Positions 7,878 to 15,990 of a stretch of DNA of 64,000 nt are shown here, piece after piece. Below the pieces are notes generated by a model that did not search any database, had not been told where the DNA came from, and saw only the letters and a list, made by a program, of their open reading frames with translations. Origin of the DNA: CALKZN01 sp050633785 (GTDB lineage Bacteria; Pseudomonadota; Gammaproteobacteria; Arenicellales; Arenicellaceae); NCBI GenBank assembly GCA_050633785.1, contig JBOEHE010000056.1:10967-74966 (forward strand), read 5' to 3'. The stretch's first letter is position 1. Every line of letters starts with the position of its first letter. Position numbers and translations under genes: made by a program.

Positions 7878-9153
7878 CAATCACCTCAGACTGTAATGCA
7901 ATACCACGCATTAATTTACTTTGCCAACCTGATAAACCCATCATTTTTCGCATCACATCCCGCTTAGCAAAAGGCAGGCGATCCAATGCCAACAGACCTA
8001 TATTACGCAGCGCAGCCAGTGGTAAGTTGTTGTTTGAAAACAATCTTACCAAGCCATCGGTGAACTGTGCAGTGTTATTTATATCGCGTTGCCGTAACGC
8101 CTGATAATTTGCCAGCAGACCAGGAGCACCGATATCCTTACCAAGAGAAATCGCTTCAGCAATAAGCTCAGCCAGACAAGCAACATCACGTAAACCTAGA
8201 TTAAAGCCCTGACCAGCAATAGGGTGTAAGGTATGCGCCGCATTGCCAATCAATACAACTCGTCCAGCACTCATTTGTTTTTTGCTGGACTCAGTCATCG
8301 GATAGTTTTGACGTTTACCAACTTGAATGAACTTGCCTGCCCTATCACCAAAAGCCTCTTGTATCTGGCTCAAAAAATCCGTGTCATGCAACGCCATCAT
8401 TGCCTCACTTCGATGAGATGGAACTGTCCAGACCAATTTATAGTCTTGATCTCTTAATGGCAACAAAGCGATTGGACCATCACAAGTAAAACGTTCATAG
8501 GCCTGATTCCGGTGAGGTTTATCTGCACGGATATTGGCCAAAACACCGGTTTGCTGATAATGCTTGGTATCACTGTCAATCCCCATCACTTTTGTTAATG
8601 GAGAGCGACCTCCATCCGCCAGAATAACCAGCGACGCTGACAATTGGCATGATTGCCCCTGGTGATCTATATCAATATGCGCACCACTGCTCCTATGAAC
8701 AATAGTTGAAACAACTGCAGGGGAAAATGAGGTGATATCCGCCGTTGTTGCACTGGCATCATCCAGTGACAAGAAGGTCTGTAGTGCCAGCCCCAAATCC
8801 CGTGCTGCCACCACAGAACCCAATGACTCGGTCGCCACCTCGGTATGCGACAGTCTTAAAAACCCAGCGTGCCCACGATCAGACACATGAATATTTTTTA
8901 TTGGAGTCAAGCTTGACGGTGCCAATGAACCTGTAACCCCCAGAGTATTTAAAACCCGCAAAGACCCCAAGGACAAAGCCAGAGCTCGATCATCAAAACT
9001 GGGAGACTGTTGCAAAGGAATTTCAACAGCTTCAATCAATGCAATTGATATCGGCAAACTGGATAAGGCTGCTGCCATACTTGACCCAGCCAACCCAGCC
9101 CCGACAATAATCACATCAAAATGAGTACTCTTTGTTATCATGTGTTCGCTCAT
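7870..9153 (-). CDS. ubiH: 2-octaprenyl-6-methoxyphenol hydroxylase UbiH
   Basis: FAD-dependent ring hydroxylase (C1) of aerobic ubiquinone synthesis, working at the membrane-associated Ubi complex. The 427-residue protein contains the Rossmann FAD motif VGAGLAGSSMA, the DG motif VILADGGRSPL and the GNAAHTLHPIAGQGFNLGLRD motif, here with Asn replacing the more usual Asp before AAH, as is typical of UbiH. It sits between pepP and the UbiI-like gene, the standard order. Start at ATG 9153. Confidence 0.9.
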   Translation of the reverse strand: MSEHMITKSTHFDVIIVGAGLAGSSMAAALSSLPISIALIEAVEIPLQQSPSFDDRALALSLGSLRVLNTLGVTGSLAPSSLTPIKNIHVSDRGHAGFLRLSHTEVATESLGSVVAARDLGLALQTFLSLDDASATTADITSFSPAVVSTIVHRSSGAHIDIDHQGQSCQLSASLVILADGGRSPLTKVMGIDSDTKHYQQTGVLANIRADKPHRNQAYERFTCDGPIALLPLRDQDYKLVWTVPSHRSEAMMALHDTDFLSQIQEAFGDRAGKFIQVGKRQNYPMTESSKKQMSAGRVVLIGNAAHTLHPIAGQGFNLGLRDVACLAELIAEAISLGKDIGAPGLLANYQALRQRDINNTAQFTDGLVRLFSNNNLPLAALRNIGLLALDRLPFAKRDVMRKMMGLSGWQSKLMRGIALQSEVIDD

Positions 9154-9195
9154 AATTTAATTACTGCATAGCTTTTGAGTTTGGCACCAGAATAA

Positions 9196-10500
9196 TTAAC
9201 CAGCCATCAAATGCTCAACATCATCAATCGTTTTTGGTGCATCAATGGTGAGCACTTCATGCCCTGTTTTTTTAATCACGACATCATCCTCAATACGAAT
9301 ACCAATATTATGCCATTTGGGATCAACATCAGGATTTTCACCAATATACAAACCAGGCTCTACTGTGAAAACCATGCCAGGCTCTAATACTCGCCATTCG
9401 TGCTCAACCTGATAATCGCCCACATCATGCACATCTAAACCCAGCCAATGCCCGGTTCGGTGCATATAGAAAGGTCGATAAGCCTGCTGTTCAATCAAAT
9501 CATCTACTTGCCCTTTTAGGATTTTAAGATCAACCAGGCCCTGGGTCAGAACTTCAACCGCACATTCATGCGGCCTATTCCAATGTTGCCCCGGTTCGCA
9601 GACAGCAAAGGCCGCAGTTTGCGAATCCAGAACCAATTGATATAGATCCTTTTGTTCGGGAGAAAAACGCCCATTAACCGGAAAAGTACGGCTAATATCA
9701 GAGGCATAGCACTCTAACTCAGCACCAGCATCAATCAACAGTAAATCACCGTCATTGAGCACGGTATTATTATCTATGTAATGCAGAATACAGGCATTTT
9801 TCCCACCGGCAACTATTGAAGGGTAGGCTTCACTAGTACTGCCCAAACGACGAAACTCATATTCCAGTTCGGCCTGTACTTGTTGCTCAGTCATTCCTGG
9901 CTTGCAGGTTTTCATTGCTCGAATATGGCCAGCCGCTGCTATTTTTGCTGCCCGGCGCATGGTTGCAACTTCATCCTTGCGTTTTATCAGTCGCTGTTCA
10001 TGTAACAAGTGGCTCAAATCAATCAGTTCATAAGGCGCGACTACTCCTGTGCGACTGCGTTGTTTAATGTCATTCAGCCAAGTCATGATCTGCTGATCAA
10101 ACTCAGGGTAACGACCAACGTTATAAAAAATTTTCTCTTTGTCTTCCAAAATGCTGGGCAGAATATCTCCCAAATCATTGATTGGGAAAGCATCATCTGC
10201 ACCGTAGAGCTCTACTGCGCCTTCCAGACCAGCACGACGTCCATGCCATATTTCTTTTTCCATGTCCTTTTCCCGGCAAAAGATAATATATTCACCAGAT
10301 TTTCGTCCAGGACATAATACGGCCACAGCTTCAGGCTCACTGAAACCGGTAGTATAATAAAAATCACTGTCTGGCCGATAAGGATAATCAACATCATTAT
10401 TACGATTACGTACCGGCGATGTCGGAATAACCGCGACTCCACCCTTCATGCTTCGCATAAGATCCTTTCGCCGTCGCTGGAATATGCTTTGTTCTGTCAT
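9196..10500 (-). CDS. pepP: Xaa-Pro aminopeptidase P
   Basis: Cytoplasmic metallopeptidase that releases an N-terminal residue preceding proline. The 434-residue length is typical. The C-terminal pita-bread domain shows the dinuclear metal ligands: Asp in LIDAGAE, Asp in YASDISRTFP, His in HRTGHWLGLDVHDVG and Glu in FTVEPGLY and GIRIEDD. The N-terminal half is the AMP_N domain (RRKDLMRSM, YPYRPDSDFYYTTGF). Start at ATG 10500. It is followed 42 bp later by ubiH, the conserved gammaproteobacterial arrangement. Confidence 0.95.
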   Translation of the reverse strand: MTEQSIFQRRRKDLMRSMKGGVAVIPTSPVRNRNNDVDYPYRPDSDFYYTTGFSEPEAVAVLCPGRKSGEYIIFCREKDMEKEIWHGRRAGLEGAVELYGADDAFPINDLGDILPSILEDKEKIFYNVGRYPEFDQQIMTWLNDIKQRSRTGVVAPYELIDLSHLLHEQRLIKRKDEVATMRRAAKIAAAGHIRAMKTCKPGMTEQQVQAELEYEFRRLGSTSEAYPSIVAGGKNACILHYIDNNTVLNDGDLLLIDAGAELECYASDISRTFPVNGRFSPEQKDLYQLVLDSQTAAFAVCEPGQHWNRPHECAVEVLTQGLVDLKILKGQVDDLIEQQAYRPFYMHRTGHWLGLDVHDVGDYQVEHEWRVLEPGMVFTVEPGLYIGENPDVDPKWHNIGIRIEDDVVIKKTGHEVLTIDAPKTIDDVEHLMAG

Positions 10501-10746
10501 ACCTACTGAAATCCCCGTTTTATTTGTTATACATTCATTAATTCAATATAAGACCTCAACATAACTCAGGAACAAAAGAGCAATAAGGCAGAATTGACTC
10601 TATCAAGTTAAAAACTTAATGGATAGCGGGCTATTTGGAAGCTCCAGGTATCCTGTGGGCATTTCAACAAAGAGTGAATCAATTGTGACCATATTTACAA
10701 TGAAGGTTATTTGTTAATTGAGTTATGCCTGGTCTTTATACAACCA

Positions 10747-11337
10747 TCATTGCTGTGGCGTAGTTGTCGGTTGCGCTGCTGCACGAGCCTGGTAAATAAA
10801 CTCAAAAATCAGCTGAACGCCCACTTTTACATATTCATGCAATTCAGCTAAAGCCCATTCATCTTTTTCGGCATCATCGCCTTCACTTGGACCCGCTTGA
10901 GAAATTGACATGATATCTCTGGCTATTTCCGGACCCTCCTCCGGCAATTGATCAATGGCCAGACTTTCATGGTACAACAACCCCAACATATAACCCTGGC
11001 ACCAACTAGCCAAAGCATCGGTACGCAAAGCAACACTTTCATCGTCATCAGGTAATAACAAATCAAACAGATCATCGCTGTTAAACAATAAATCGCTGGC
11101 CTCACGGTACAACTCATATACCAGCTGCTCCAAAGCCTGCATCCCTTCGACTGATTCTTCCCCCAATAACAAGAGCATCAGCTGAGGCTTCACTCCAGTA
11201 AACAAGTGGTTAGTAACGCTGCCGATAATTAAACCATGCACTTCAGCGGCCGACTCTTCACGTTCAGCCAAATGCAAACCCGCTTCTAATTGGATATATC
11301 GTTCCTGAGGGGTTTGTTTTTCAGATGTTTCTTGCAT
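10747..11337 (-). CDS. ygfB: UPF0149 family protein YgfB
   Basis: A 196-residue acidic cytoplasmic protein of the UPF0149/YgfB family, recognised by the segment SAAEVHGLIIGSVT, the acidic SDDLFDLLLPDDDESV, a WCQGYMLGLLY helix and the C-terminal EYVKVGVQLIFEF helix. The family is all-helical, and in Pseudomonas a member affects resistance-gene expression; its function here is not established. Gene order ygfB-pepP-ubiH is conserved. The 246-bp gap before pepP is wide, so pepP may also have its own promoter. Confidence 0.85.
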   Translation of the reverse strand: MQETSEKQTPQERYIQLEAGLHLAEREESAAEVHGLIIGSVTNHLFTGVKPQLMLLLLGEESVEGMQALEQLVYELYREASDLLFNSDDLFDLLLPDDDESVALRTDALASWCQGYMLGLLYHESLAIDQLPEEGPEIARDIMSISQAGPSEGDDAEKDEWALAELHEYVKVGVQLIFEFIYQARAAAQPTTTPQQ

Positions 11338-11595
11338 AATGACGTTTATTAAAACCTGTATCTGTCGCTATTAAAATTTGTTTCATTGTACATCATTTAG
11401 CCCCTTTGAATACGCCATTCCCTGCAATTAGAAGCCGCTTTAATCCAGAACCAATTCACTAGAAATTAACAAATCTTATTACATACAAGGATCAGCAAAG
11501 ATTGACCAATTCATGCTCTCGGCATACTATAAAGAGCTCGGATCTGCTACATCAGTATCTTTATTAAGAACAACTCTACGTGTATAACAATCATC

Positions 11596-11805
11596 ATGAT
11601 GGAAAGTAATATTGTCAGCCTTGAACAAAAAATCGATTCTCTGATCAACGAATGTCGGCGCTTGATAGAGGACAACCGAAACTTGCGCAACAACCAGGAA
11701 TCGCTGGTTGCAGAGCGTACGCAACTACAAGAGAAAAACCGTTTAGCTCGATCACGGCTGGAAAGCATTGTCGAGAAATTACGTACACTAGACGAACAAC
11801 AATAG
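11596..11805 (+). CDS. TIGR02449 family coiled-coil protein (ZapB-like)
   Basis: A 69-residue protein that is almost wholly coiled coil, with heptads through SLEQKIDSLINECRRLIED and ending KLRTLDEQQ. Small proteins of this kind lie just upstream of zapA in many gammaproteobacteria and are thought to work with ZapA in cell division; I infer the same here. ATG 11596 is followed directly by a second ATG, so the true start may be one codon later. It is 10 bp upstream of zapA and divergent from ygfB. Confidence 0.8.
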   Translation: MMESNIVSLEQKIDSLINECRRLIEDNRNLRNNQESLVAERTQLQEKNRLARSRLESIVEKLRTLDEQQ

Positions 11806-11815
11806 AGACCCGGTC

Positions 11816-12115
11816 ATGAAACCAGTTAAAGAAGGGATTAAAATTCAAATCATGGGCAAAGAGTTTGCTGTGGCCTGTGAACCCGATGAAAAGCAAAATC
11901 TGCTTGATGCAGCTCGTTACCTCGACGAAAGCATGCATGATATTCAAAAATCAGGGAAAATTATTGGCAATGAACGATTGGCAGTCATGGTTGCTCTGAA
12001 TATGGCAAATGAACTACTGGATTTACGTAAAAACCGCGTAACAGAAGGCACAATAAATGCACGTTTAGAACAATTGCAGCAGAAAATTGATAACGTTATC
12101 AAAGAAGACCTGTAA
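11816..12115 (+). CDS. zapA: Cell division protein ZapA
   Basis: A 99-residue FtsZ-ring-associated protein that promotes FtsZ bundling. The N-terminal globular part carries the family signature IKIQIMGKEFAVACEPDEKQNLLDAA and YLDESM, followed by RLAVMVALNMANELL, and the C-terminal third is a coiled coil for tetramerisation. It is followed by 6S RNA and fau, the conserved arrangement. Start at ATG 11816. Confidence 0.93.
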   Translation: MKPVKEGIKIQIMGKEFAVACEPDEKQNLLDAARYLDESMHDIQKSGKIIGNERLAVMVALNMANELLDLRKNRVTEGTINARLEQLQQKIDNVIKEDL

Positions 12116-12176
12116 TAACACCAAAGCCTGGCATATCGCCCCCTCCTTATGTATTCAATTTTTAATTCAAATTAAG

Positions 12177-12205
12177 CTTCAATTTAGTTCTTACTCATAT
12201 ATAAT
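12177..12205 (+). promoter_or_regulatory. Probable sigma70 promoter of 6S RNA
   Basis: A perfect TATAAT hexamer at 12200-12205 lies 17 bp after a weak -35 match (CTTCAA, 12177-12182). A start near 12212 would place the first base just before the closing stem of 6S RNA (12221). Confidence 0.5.
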
Positions 12206-12220
12206 TGAAGAGTAAGATTA

Positions 12221-12408
12221 GCGGGCCTGCGGTGTTCGCGTTGTTTTCAAATCCCTTAGAACCTAATATTGAATTTATGGGGGTTGACTGCTAGTTGTTG
12301 CGCATAACTTGCGAATGAAGTTCGCGGGTCAGCCTGATACGAATACGAGACTCCCACTTGAACCCTCGGTTCAAGGTCACGAAACATAACGGCACATGTG
12401 GGTTTCGC
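12221..12408 (+). ncRNA. ssrS: 6S RNA (ssrS)
   Basis: Regulatory RNA that binds the sigma70 RNA polymerase holoenzyme in stationary phase. It lies between zapA and fau, the standard place. The region contains the hallmark 3' block CTTGAACC followed by GGTTCAAGGTCACG, very similar to the E. coli sequence, and a 5' GGTGTTCGC block. The ends (GCGGGCC near 12221 and GGGTTTCGC near 12408) can form a closing stem with G-U pairs. The 188 nt length is close to the 184 nt of E. coli. Exact ends are estimated from pairing. Confidence 0.88.
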
Positions 12409-12514
12409 TTTTCTTACGCCCTGCTTAACTTATGCACTGCTTAGCACTAAACTGCCAGAAACGAGTAATTTCCTAGCCCCTTGGATCTGCATAACTCTCT
12501 GAATTTCAAAAATT

Positions 12515-13126
12515 ATGCACAATGAAGATAAGAATGCATTACGACGTAAACTACGCATTATCCGCTCAAGCATTGATCAATCCGGACGATTGCAAGCGGC
12601 TGAAAAAGCATTAGAGACTGCTAAAAAACTGCCCGTATTCAACAGCTCTAAACGGATCGGGCTTTACCTTAACATGCCCTCTGAGTTCCCAACGAACAGC
12701 TTAATAAACTTATGCCGCAGCCGGAATAAAGAAGTTTACTGCCCTGTTATTTTATCGCAACGTCGAGGACATATGCGATTTGCACCAATCCGCAAACAAG
12801 CACTAAGCAAAAACAATATGGGCATTTCCGAACCGGAATTTCAACGTAAGAACCTTCGACCGGCACGTCACTTAGATCTGATTTTTGTCCCTTTACTAGG
12901 CTTTGACCAACAAGGAAATCGCTTAGGCATGGGTGGCGGCTACTATGACCGTGCATTAGCCTTTAAATCAAATAGACATGCAACTCATCGTCCGTATTTA
13001 ATTGGGTTAGCATTCAGCCAGCAACAGCTTCCAGAATTACACACGCAAGCCTGGGATATACCTTTAGACGCTATTATCACCGAACAAGGCATCACTGCAT
13101 TCAACAACAAAATACATTATTATTAA
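12515..13126 (+). CDS. fau: 5-formyltetrahydrofolate cyclo-ligase
   Basis: Converts 5-formyltetrahydrofolate to 5,10-methenyltetrahydrofolate with ATP. The 203-residue protein shows the family motifs: IGLYLNMPSEFPT, the substrate region DLIFVPLLGFDQQGNRLGMGGGYYDRAL and the late PLDAIITEQG. Start at ATG 12515. Its position after 6S RNA is conserved in gammaproteobacteria, where it can be co-transcribed with ssrS. Confidence 0.93.
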   Translation: MHNEDKNALRRKLRIIRSSIDQSGRLQAAEKALETAKKLPVFNSSKRIGLYLNMPSEFPTNSLINLCRSRNKEVYCPVILSQRRGHMRFAPIRKQALSKNNMGISEPEFQRKNLRPARHLDLIFVPLLGFDQQGNRLGMGGGYYDRALAFKSNRHATHRPYLIGLAFSQQQLPELHTQAWDIPLDAIITEQGITAFNNKIHYY

Positions 13127-13172
13127 CCTATTACAGACCCACTATCTATCACCACTACCTGAAGAAACAATC

Positions 13173-13673
13173 ATGACTACAACTATCGAAATTCAAACTA
13201 ATTTAGGCAATATCCAACTGGAACTGGACTCAGACAAGGCACCACAAACCGTCGCCAACTTTTTGCAATATATCGAAAATGATTTCTTCAGCAACACATT
13301 GTTTCATCGAGTGATCCCAAACTTCATGATTCAAGGCGGTGGATTTAATACAGATTTTGTCCAAAAAAAGACACTGGAAACCATCCAGAACGAAGCCAAT
13401 AACGGCTTGCAAAACAAAGTAGGTTCTATTGCGATGGCCAGAACTGGCGACCCACACTCAGCAACATCACAGTTTTTCATCAATATCAGCGACAATGATT
13501 TTCTGAATTTTCAGTCAGAATCTCCACAAGGCTGGGGCTATTGCGTATTCGGCCAGACAACGTCTGGCTATGAGGTTGTTGAAGAAATCGCCAAAGTCGC
13601 TACCCAATCACGCAGTGGACATCAAGACGTACCTGCTGAAGATGTCATTATCCAATCGATAAAAGTGGTTTAG
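13173..13673 (+). CDS. Peptidyl-prolyl cis-trans isomerase, cyclophilin type
   Basis: Cyclophilin of 166 residues without a signal peptide, so cytoplasmic PpiB-like. Active-site elements are present: FHRVIPNFMIQGG with the catalytic Arg, SIAMAR, TSQFFIN and the later GYCVFGQ. It speeds proline isomerisation in folding proteins. Start at ATG 13173, 46 bp after fau, same strand. The tail HQDVPAEDVIIQSIKVV is typical of the family. Confidence 0.93.
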   Translation: MTTTIEIQTNLGNIQLELDSDKAPQTVANFLQYIENDFFSNTLFHRVIPNFMIQGGGFNTDFVQKKTLETIQNEANNGLQNKVGSIAMARTGDPHSATSQFFINISDNDFLNFQSESPQGWGYCVFGQTTSGYEVVEEIAKVATQSRSGHQDVPAEDVIIQSIKVV

Positions 13674-13849
13674 TAATACACTGACATAAGTTCCGACTAA
13701 CGGAATTAACAAGGAAAAAAGAGGCAGGATCCACACCCAATGAGACCCTGCCTCCCATACAAATACGAATAATTCGAGCGAACAGGAAGTTAAGGAACAC
13801 CTATCTGCTTTTTGCAACTCTAAATCATTAAAACAAGTTCATCAAAACA
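13674..13849. other. Intergenic stretch with one hairpin after the cyclophilin gene
   Basis: The segment holds an 8-bp inverted repeat, GAGGCAGG at 13721-13728 with CCTGCCTC at 13747-13754, around an 18-base loop. It lacks a T-run, so it is not a typical intrinsic terminator, though it may be a transcript-stabilising hairpin. No coding frame is convincing. Confidence 0.4.
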
Positions 13850-13982
13850 TCAATAGTCCCCATCCTTAGGGGGGCATTCTGTCCTCGAATGTATCCGTTG
13901 TTTGACTCGACCTCACTCAGGAGGTAGGGCTACTTTAAACGGAAGCACCACATATTGAAATCACCCAAAAGGGTGATTTTTT
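13850..13982 (+). ncRNA. Candidate structured small RNA with terminator
   Basis: The stretch holds four successive hairpins: CCCC with GGGG near 13857-13876, CATTC with GAATG near 13880-13896, a long stem closed by CCGTT and AACGG enclosing CCTC with GAGG, and finally a terminator AAATCACCC-AAAA-GGGTGATTT (13958-13979) followed by a T-run. Nothing coding is convincing here. This arrangement is what an independent sRNA would look like, but I do not recognise a family and see no strong promoter. It could also be the 3' UTR of the upstream cyclophilin gene. Confidence 0.35.
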
Positions 13983-14103
13983 ATTAAAAATACCCGAAAA
14001 ATAAGAAAAAAAACTCTCATAAAGTATAAAAGTCCTCAAAATGACGCCATAGACACCATTCTGAGGACCGCAAAATAGTCACCTTTCCTTGCAGGAAAAT
14101 TAA

Positions 14104-14577
14104 CTAGTACTCAACGTCTCCCTTATCAATTCGCTTAGAAAATTCTGTATCACGGCCTATAGCAAGCTCTTTAGCTTGATCAACCCATTCCTCTCTATCG
14201 ATGCGCCCGGGAAAGGATATATAGTTATCCACCCAAGTAATATTATCGGCCGTAAACTCGGCAATCTGTTTGAAGTGATAGATTCCTAAAGAGTTCAATG
14301 TTTTTTCGATTACCGGGCCAACGCCCTTAATGCGTTTTAAATCATCAACATCAGACGGGGCCGCCGCAAAACCCTGCGGCTTCCAAGCATCTTCAACATC
14401 AAGCTCAGCAGCATCAGCAACTGCCGCAGGAACAACAGTTGCAGCGACAGGTGTCTCTACACCAGCATCAACTGTTTTCTTGCATTTACAACGACAGCAC
14501 AACCACCAACCAATGAGCAGGCCTAAAATAAAAGCAGCTAAAATCCAACCCCAGGTTTGAAAAAATAAATACCACAT
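14104..14577 (-). CDS. Membrane-anchored helix-hairpin-helix protein
   Basis: A 157-residue protein with one N-terminal membrane helix (about residues 2-26, WGWILAAFILGLLIGWWLCC), a Cys-rich juxtamembrane CCRCKCKK, an Ala/Val-rich linker and a C-terminal domain beginning DLKRIKGVGPVIEKTLNSLGI, a helix-hairpin-helix motif of the kind seen in DUF4332-like or ribosomal L21-fused domains. The cytoplasmic domain could bind nucleic acid or a protein; the role is unknown. It follows the OmpA/BON gene by 14 bp, same strand, so the two probably form an operon linking the envelope to this domain. Confidence 0.6.
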   Translation of the reverse strand: MWYLFFQTWGWILAAFILGLLIGWWLCCRCKCKKTVDAGVETPVAATVVPAAVADAAELDVEDAWKPQGFAAAPSDVDDLKRIKGVGPVIEKTLNSLGIYHFKQIAEFTADNITWVDNYISFPGRIDREEWVDQAKELAIGRDTEFSKRIDKGDVEY

Positions 14578-14591
14578 TCGAATTCCTCCGG

Positions 14592-15746
14592 TTATTTAAT
14601 AGTAAATTCAATACGACGATTTTTCGCACGACCTTCTTGTGTGCCGTTATCACCTATTGGTTGTGATGAGCCATAGCCGACAGCTGCTAACTTCTCGGCA
14701 GCAATCTCTTTATTGACCAAATAGTTTAATACCGAGCTAGCTCGACCATTACTTAATGCTCTGTTTTGTTCCTCATTACCCGTACTATCAGTATGTCCGG
14801 AAATTTCAATAACGGCATCAGGACACTGCTGCAAAATAGATACGATTTGCTGCAAAACAGCATAACTATCGGCTTTAATTTTATCACTGGCAGTTTCAAA
14901 AAATATCTGACTTGAACTCATCAAAGTCAATAGCTGTTGCTGACAGGCCAAACTTTCCTGAGGCAGCTCAGCAGCTACAGGCTCTGGGATAGGCTCAATT
15001 ACAGGTTCAGGAACTATCACAGAAATTCGATTACTAACAATATAATCACTACCTAATGATGCAGCAACATTGCTAGCGACAGTAGCTTTTTCTGAATCAC
15101 TGGCAACCTGGCCGACAAGATTCACTTGTTTACCAGTAACCGATAATTGTCCTGTCTCTAATTCGAATCCGGCAAATGTTTTCCCCAGATTTTGTAAGGG
15201 CGTTACATTTTCACCGATTGTCAGGCGATTGCTCACATTCTGCGAACCAAATTTAGCACTGGCACTGGCCAATAAAGCATCAATTTGAGCCTGATCCGCC
15301 ATAACACCGCTTATGCTGATTTTACCATCACGCAAACTGGCGTTAAAACGAGTATCTTTATAGGCGATAGGAGTATGTGGCTTAATACTGCCTTGCCACT
15401 GCACTTTGCGTGCAGCAACTTTGCCGTGATCATCAGTCGCCAAAACAGCAAAATTCATTGCTCTATTTTTATCATCTTCTGAAGGAGCAACACCTGACAA
15501 GATAACATCTCGGCCTCTATCATGAGTATTGACTTCAGCCCAATCCAGGCCTTGAGACGACAAAGAGTTCTTTACCCGGGTAGCCACGTCACTCTCTATA
15601 TGCCGCCACTTATTTCCCAGGTTTCCTAAAAAAGGAGACATCATTGCAAAATAAAGCAATAACAAAGCCAATAGCGGCCATATCCAGTTACGCAAAAAAC
15701 AATTCCAAAGATTCACTGCATACCTCCCAAGTCTTTCATTACACAT
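14592..15746 (-). CDS. OmpA-family protein with BON domains
   Basis: A 384-residue envelope protein: one N-terminal membrane helix (residues about 15-36), two or more BON-like repeats (one near VKNSLSSQGLDWAEVN, another near FAGFELETGQLSVTGKQVNLVG), a proline/glutamate linker (EPVIEPIPEPVAAELP), and a C-terminal OmpA peptidoglycan-binding domain with ISGHTDSTGNEEQNRALS and a late GRAKNRRIEF. It probably stays in the inner membrane and binds peptidoglycan across the periplasm. It lies upstream of the helix-hairpin-helix protein in a two-gene unit. Start at ATG 15746 places a short cytoplasmic tail before the membrane helix. Confidence 0.82.
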   Translation of the reverse strand: MCNERLGRYAVNLWNCFLRNWIWPLLALLLLYFAMMSPFLGNLGNKWRHIESDVATRVKNSLSSQGLDWAEVNTHDRGRDVILSGVAPSEDDKNRAMNFAVLATDDHGKVAARKVQWQGSIKPHTPIAYKDTRFNASLRDGKISISGVMADQAQIDALLASASAKFGSQNVSNRLTIGENVTPLQNLGKTFAGFELETGQLSVTGKQVNLVGQVASDSEKATVASNVAASLGSDYIVSNRISVIVPEPVIEPIPEPVAAELPQESLACQQQLLTLMSSSQIFFETASDKIKADSYAVLQQIVSILQQCPDAVIEISGHTDSTGNEEQNRALSNGRASSVLNYLVNKEIAAEKLAAVGYGSSQPIGDNGTQEGRAKNRRIEFTIK

Positions 15747-15990
15747 TAATGTACGGGGTAACTTCTATCATTAACTATTTATGCGACAGAACATCAGCAT
15801 ATGGGTACTTTTTAGGTGTATCAAAAAAGATCGTTTAATGAATATGAAGCATCAAGAGACTGATTATGCGCACCAAGCGGCTCAGCGCAATGGCATTTAA
15901 GCATAATTTACATTATTTTGACATCTAGTTGAGTATTATTATGTGACCAAATAAGATAACCCTCCACCACATTAAAACTTCCCTTACTCA

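Noticed and set aside
11547..11768. Open frames antisense to the TIGR02449 and zapA genes
   Set aside because: They mirror the genuine genes in other frames and lack ribosome sites or recognisable domains.
13721..13754. Terminator after the cyclophilin gene
   Set aside because: The 8-bp stem GAGGCAGG with CCTGCCTC has an 18-base loop and no T-run, so it is not a convincing intrinsic terminator; the real one is at 13958.
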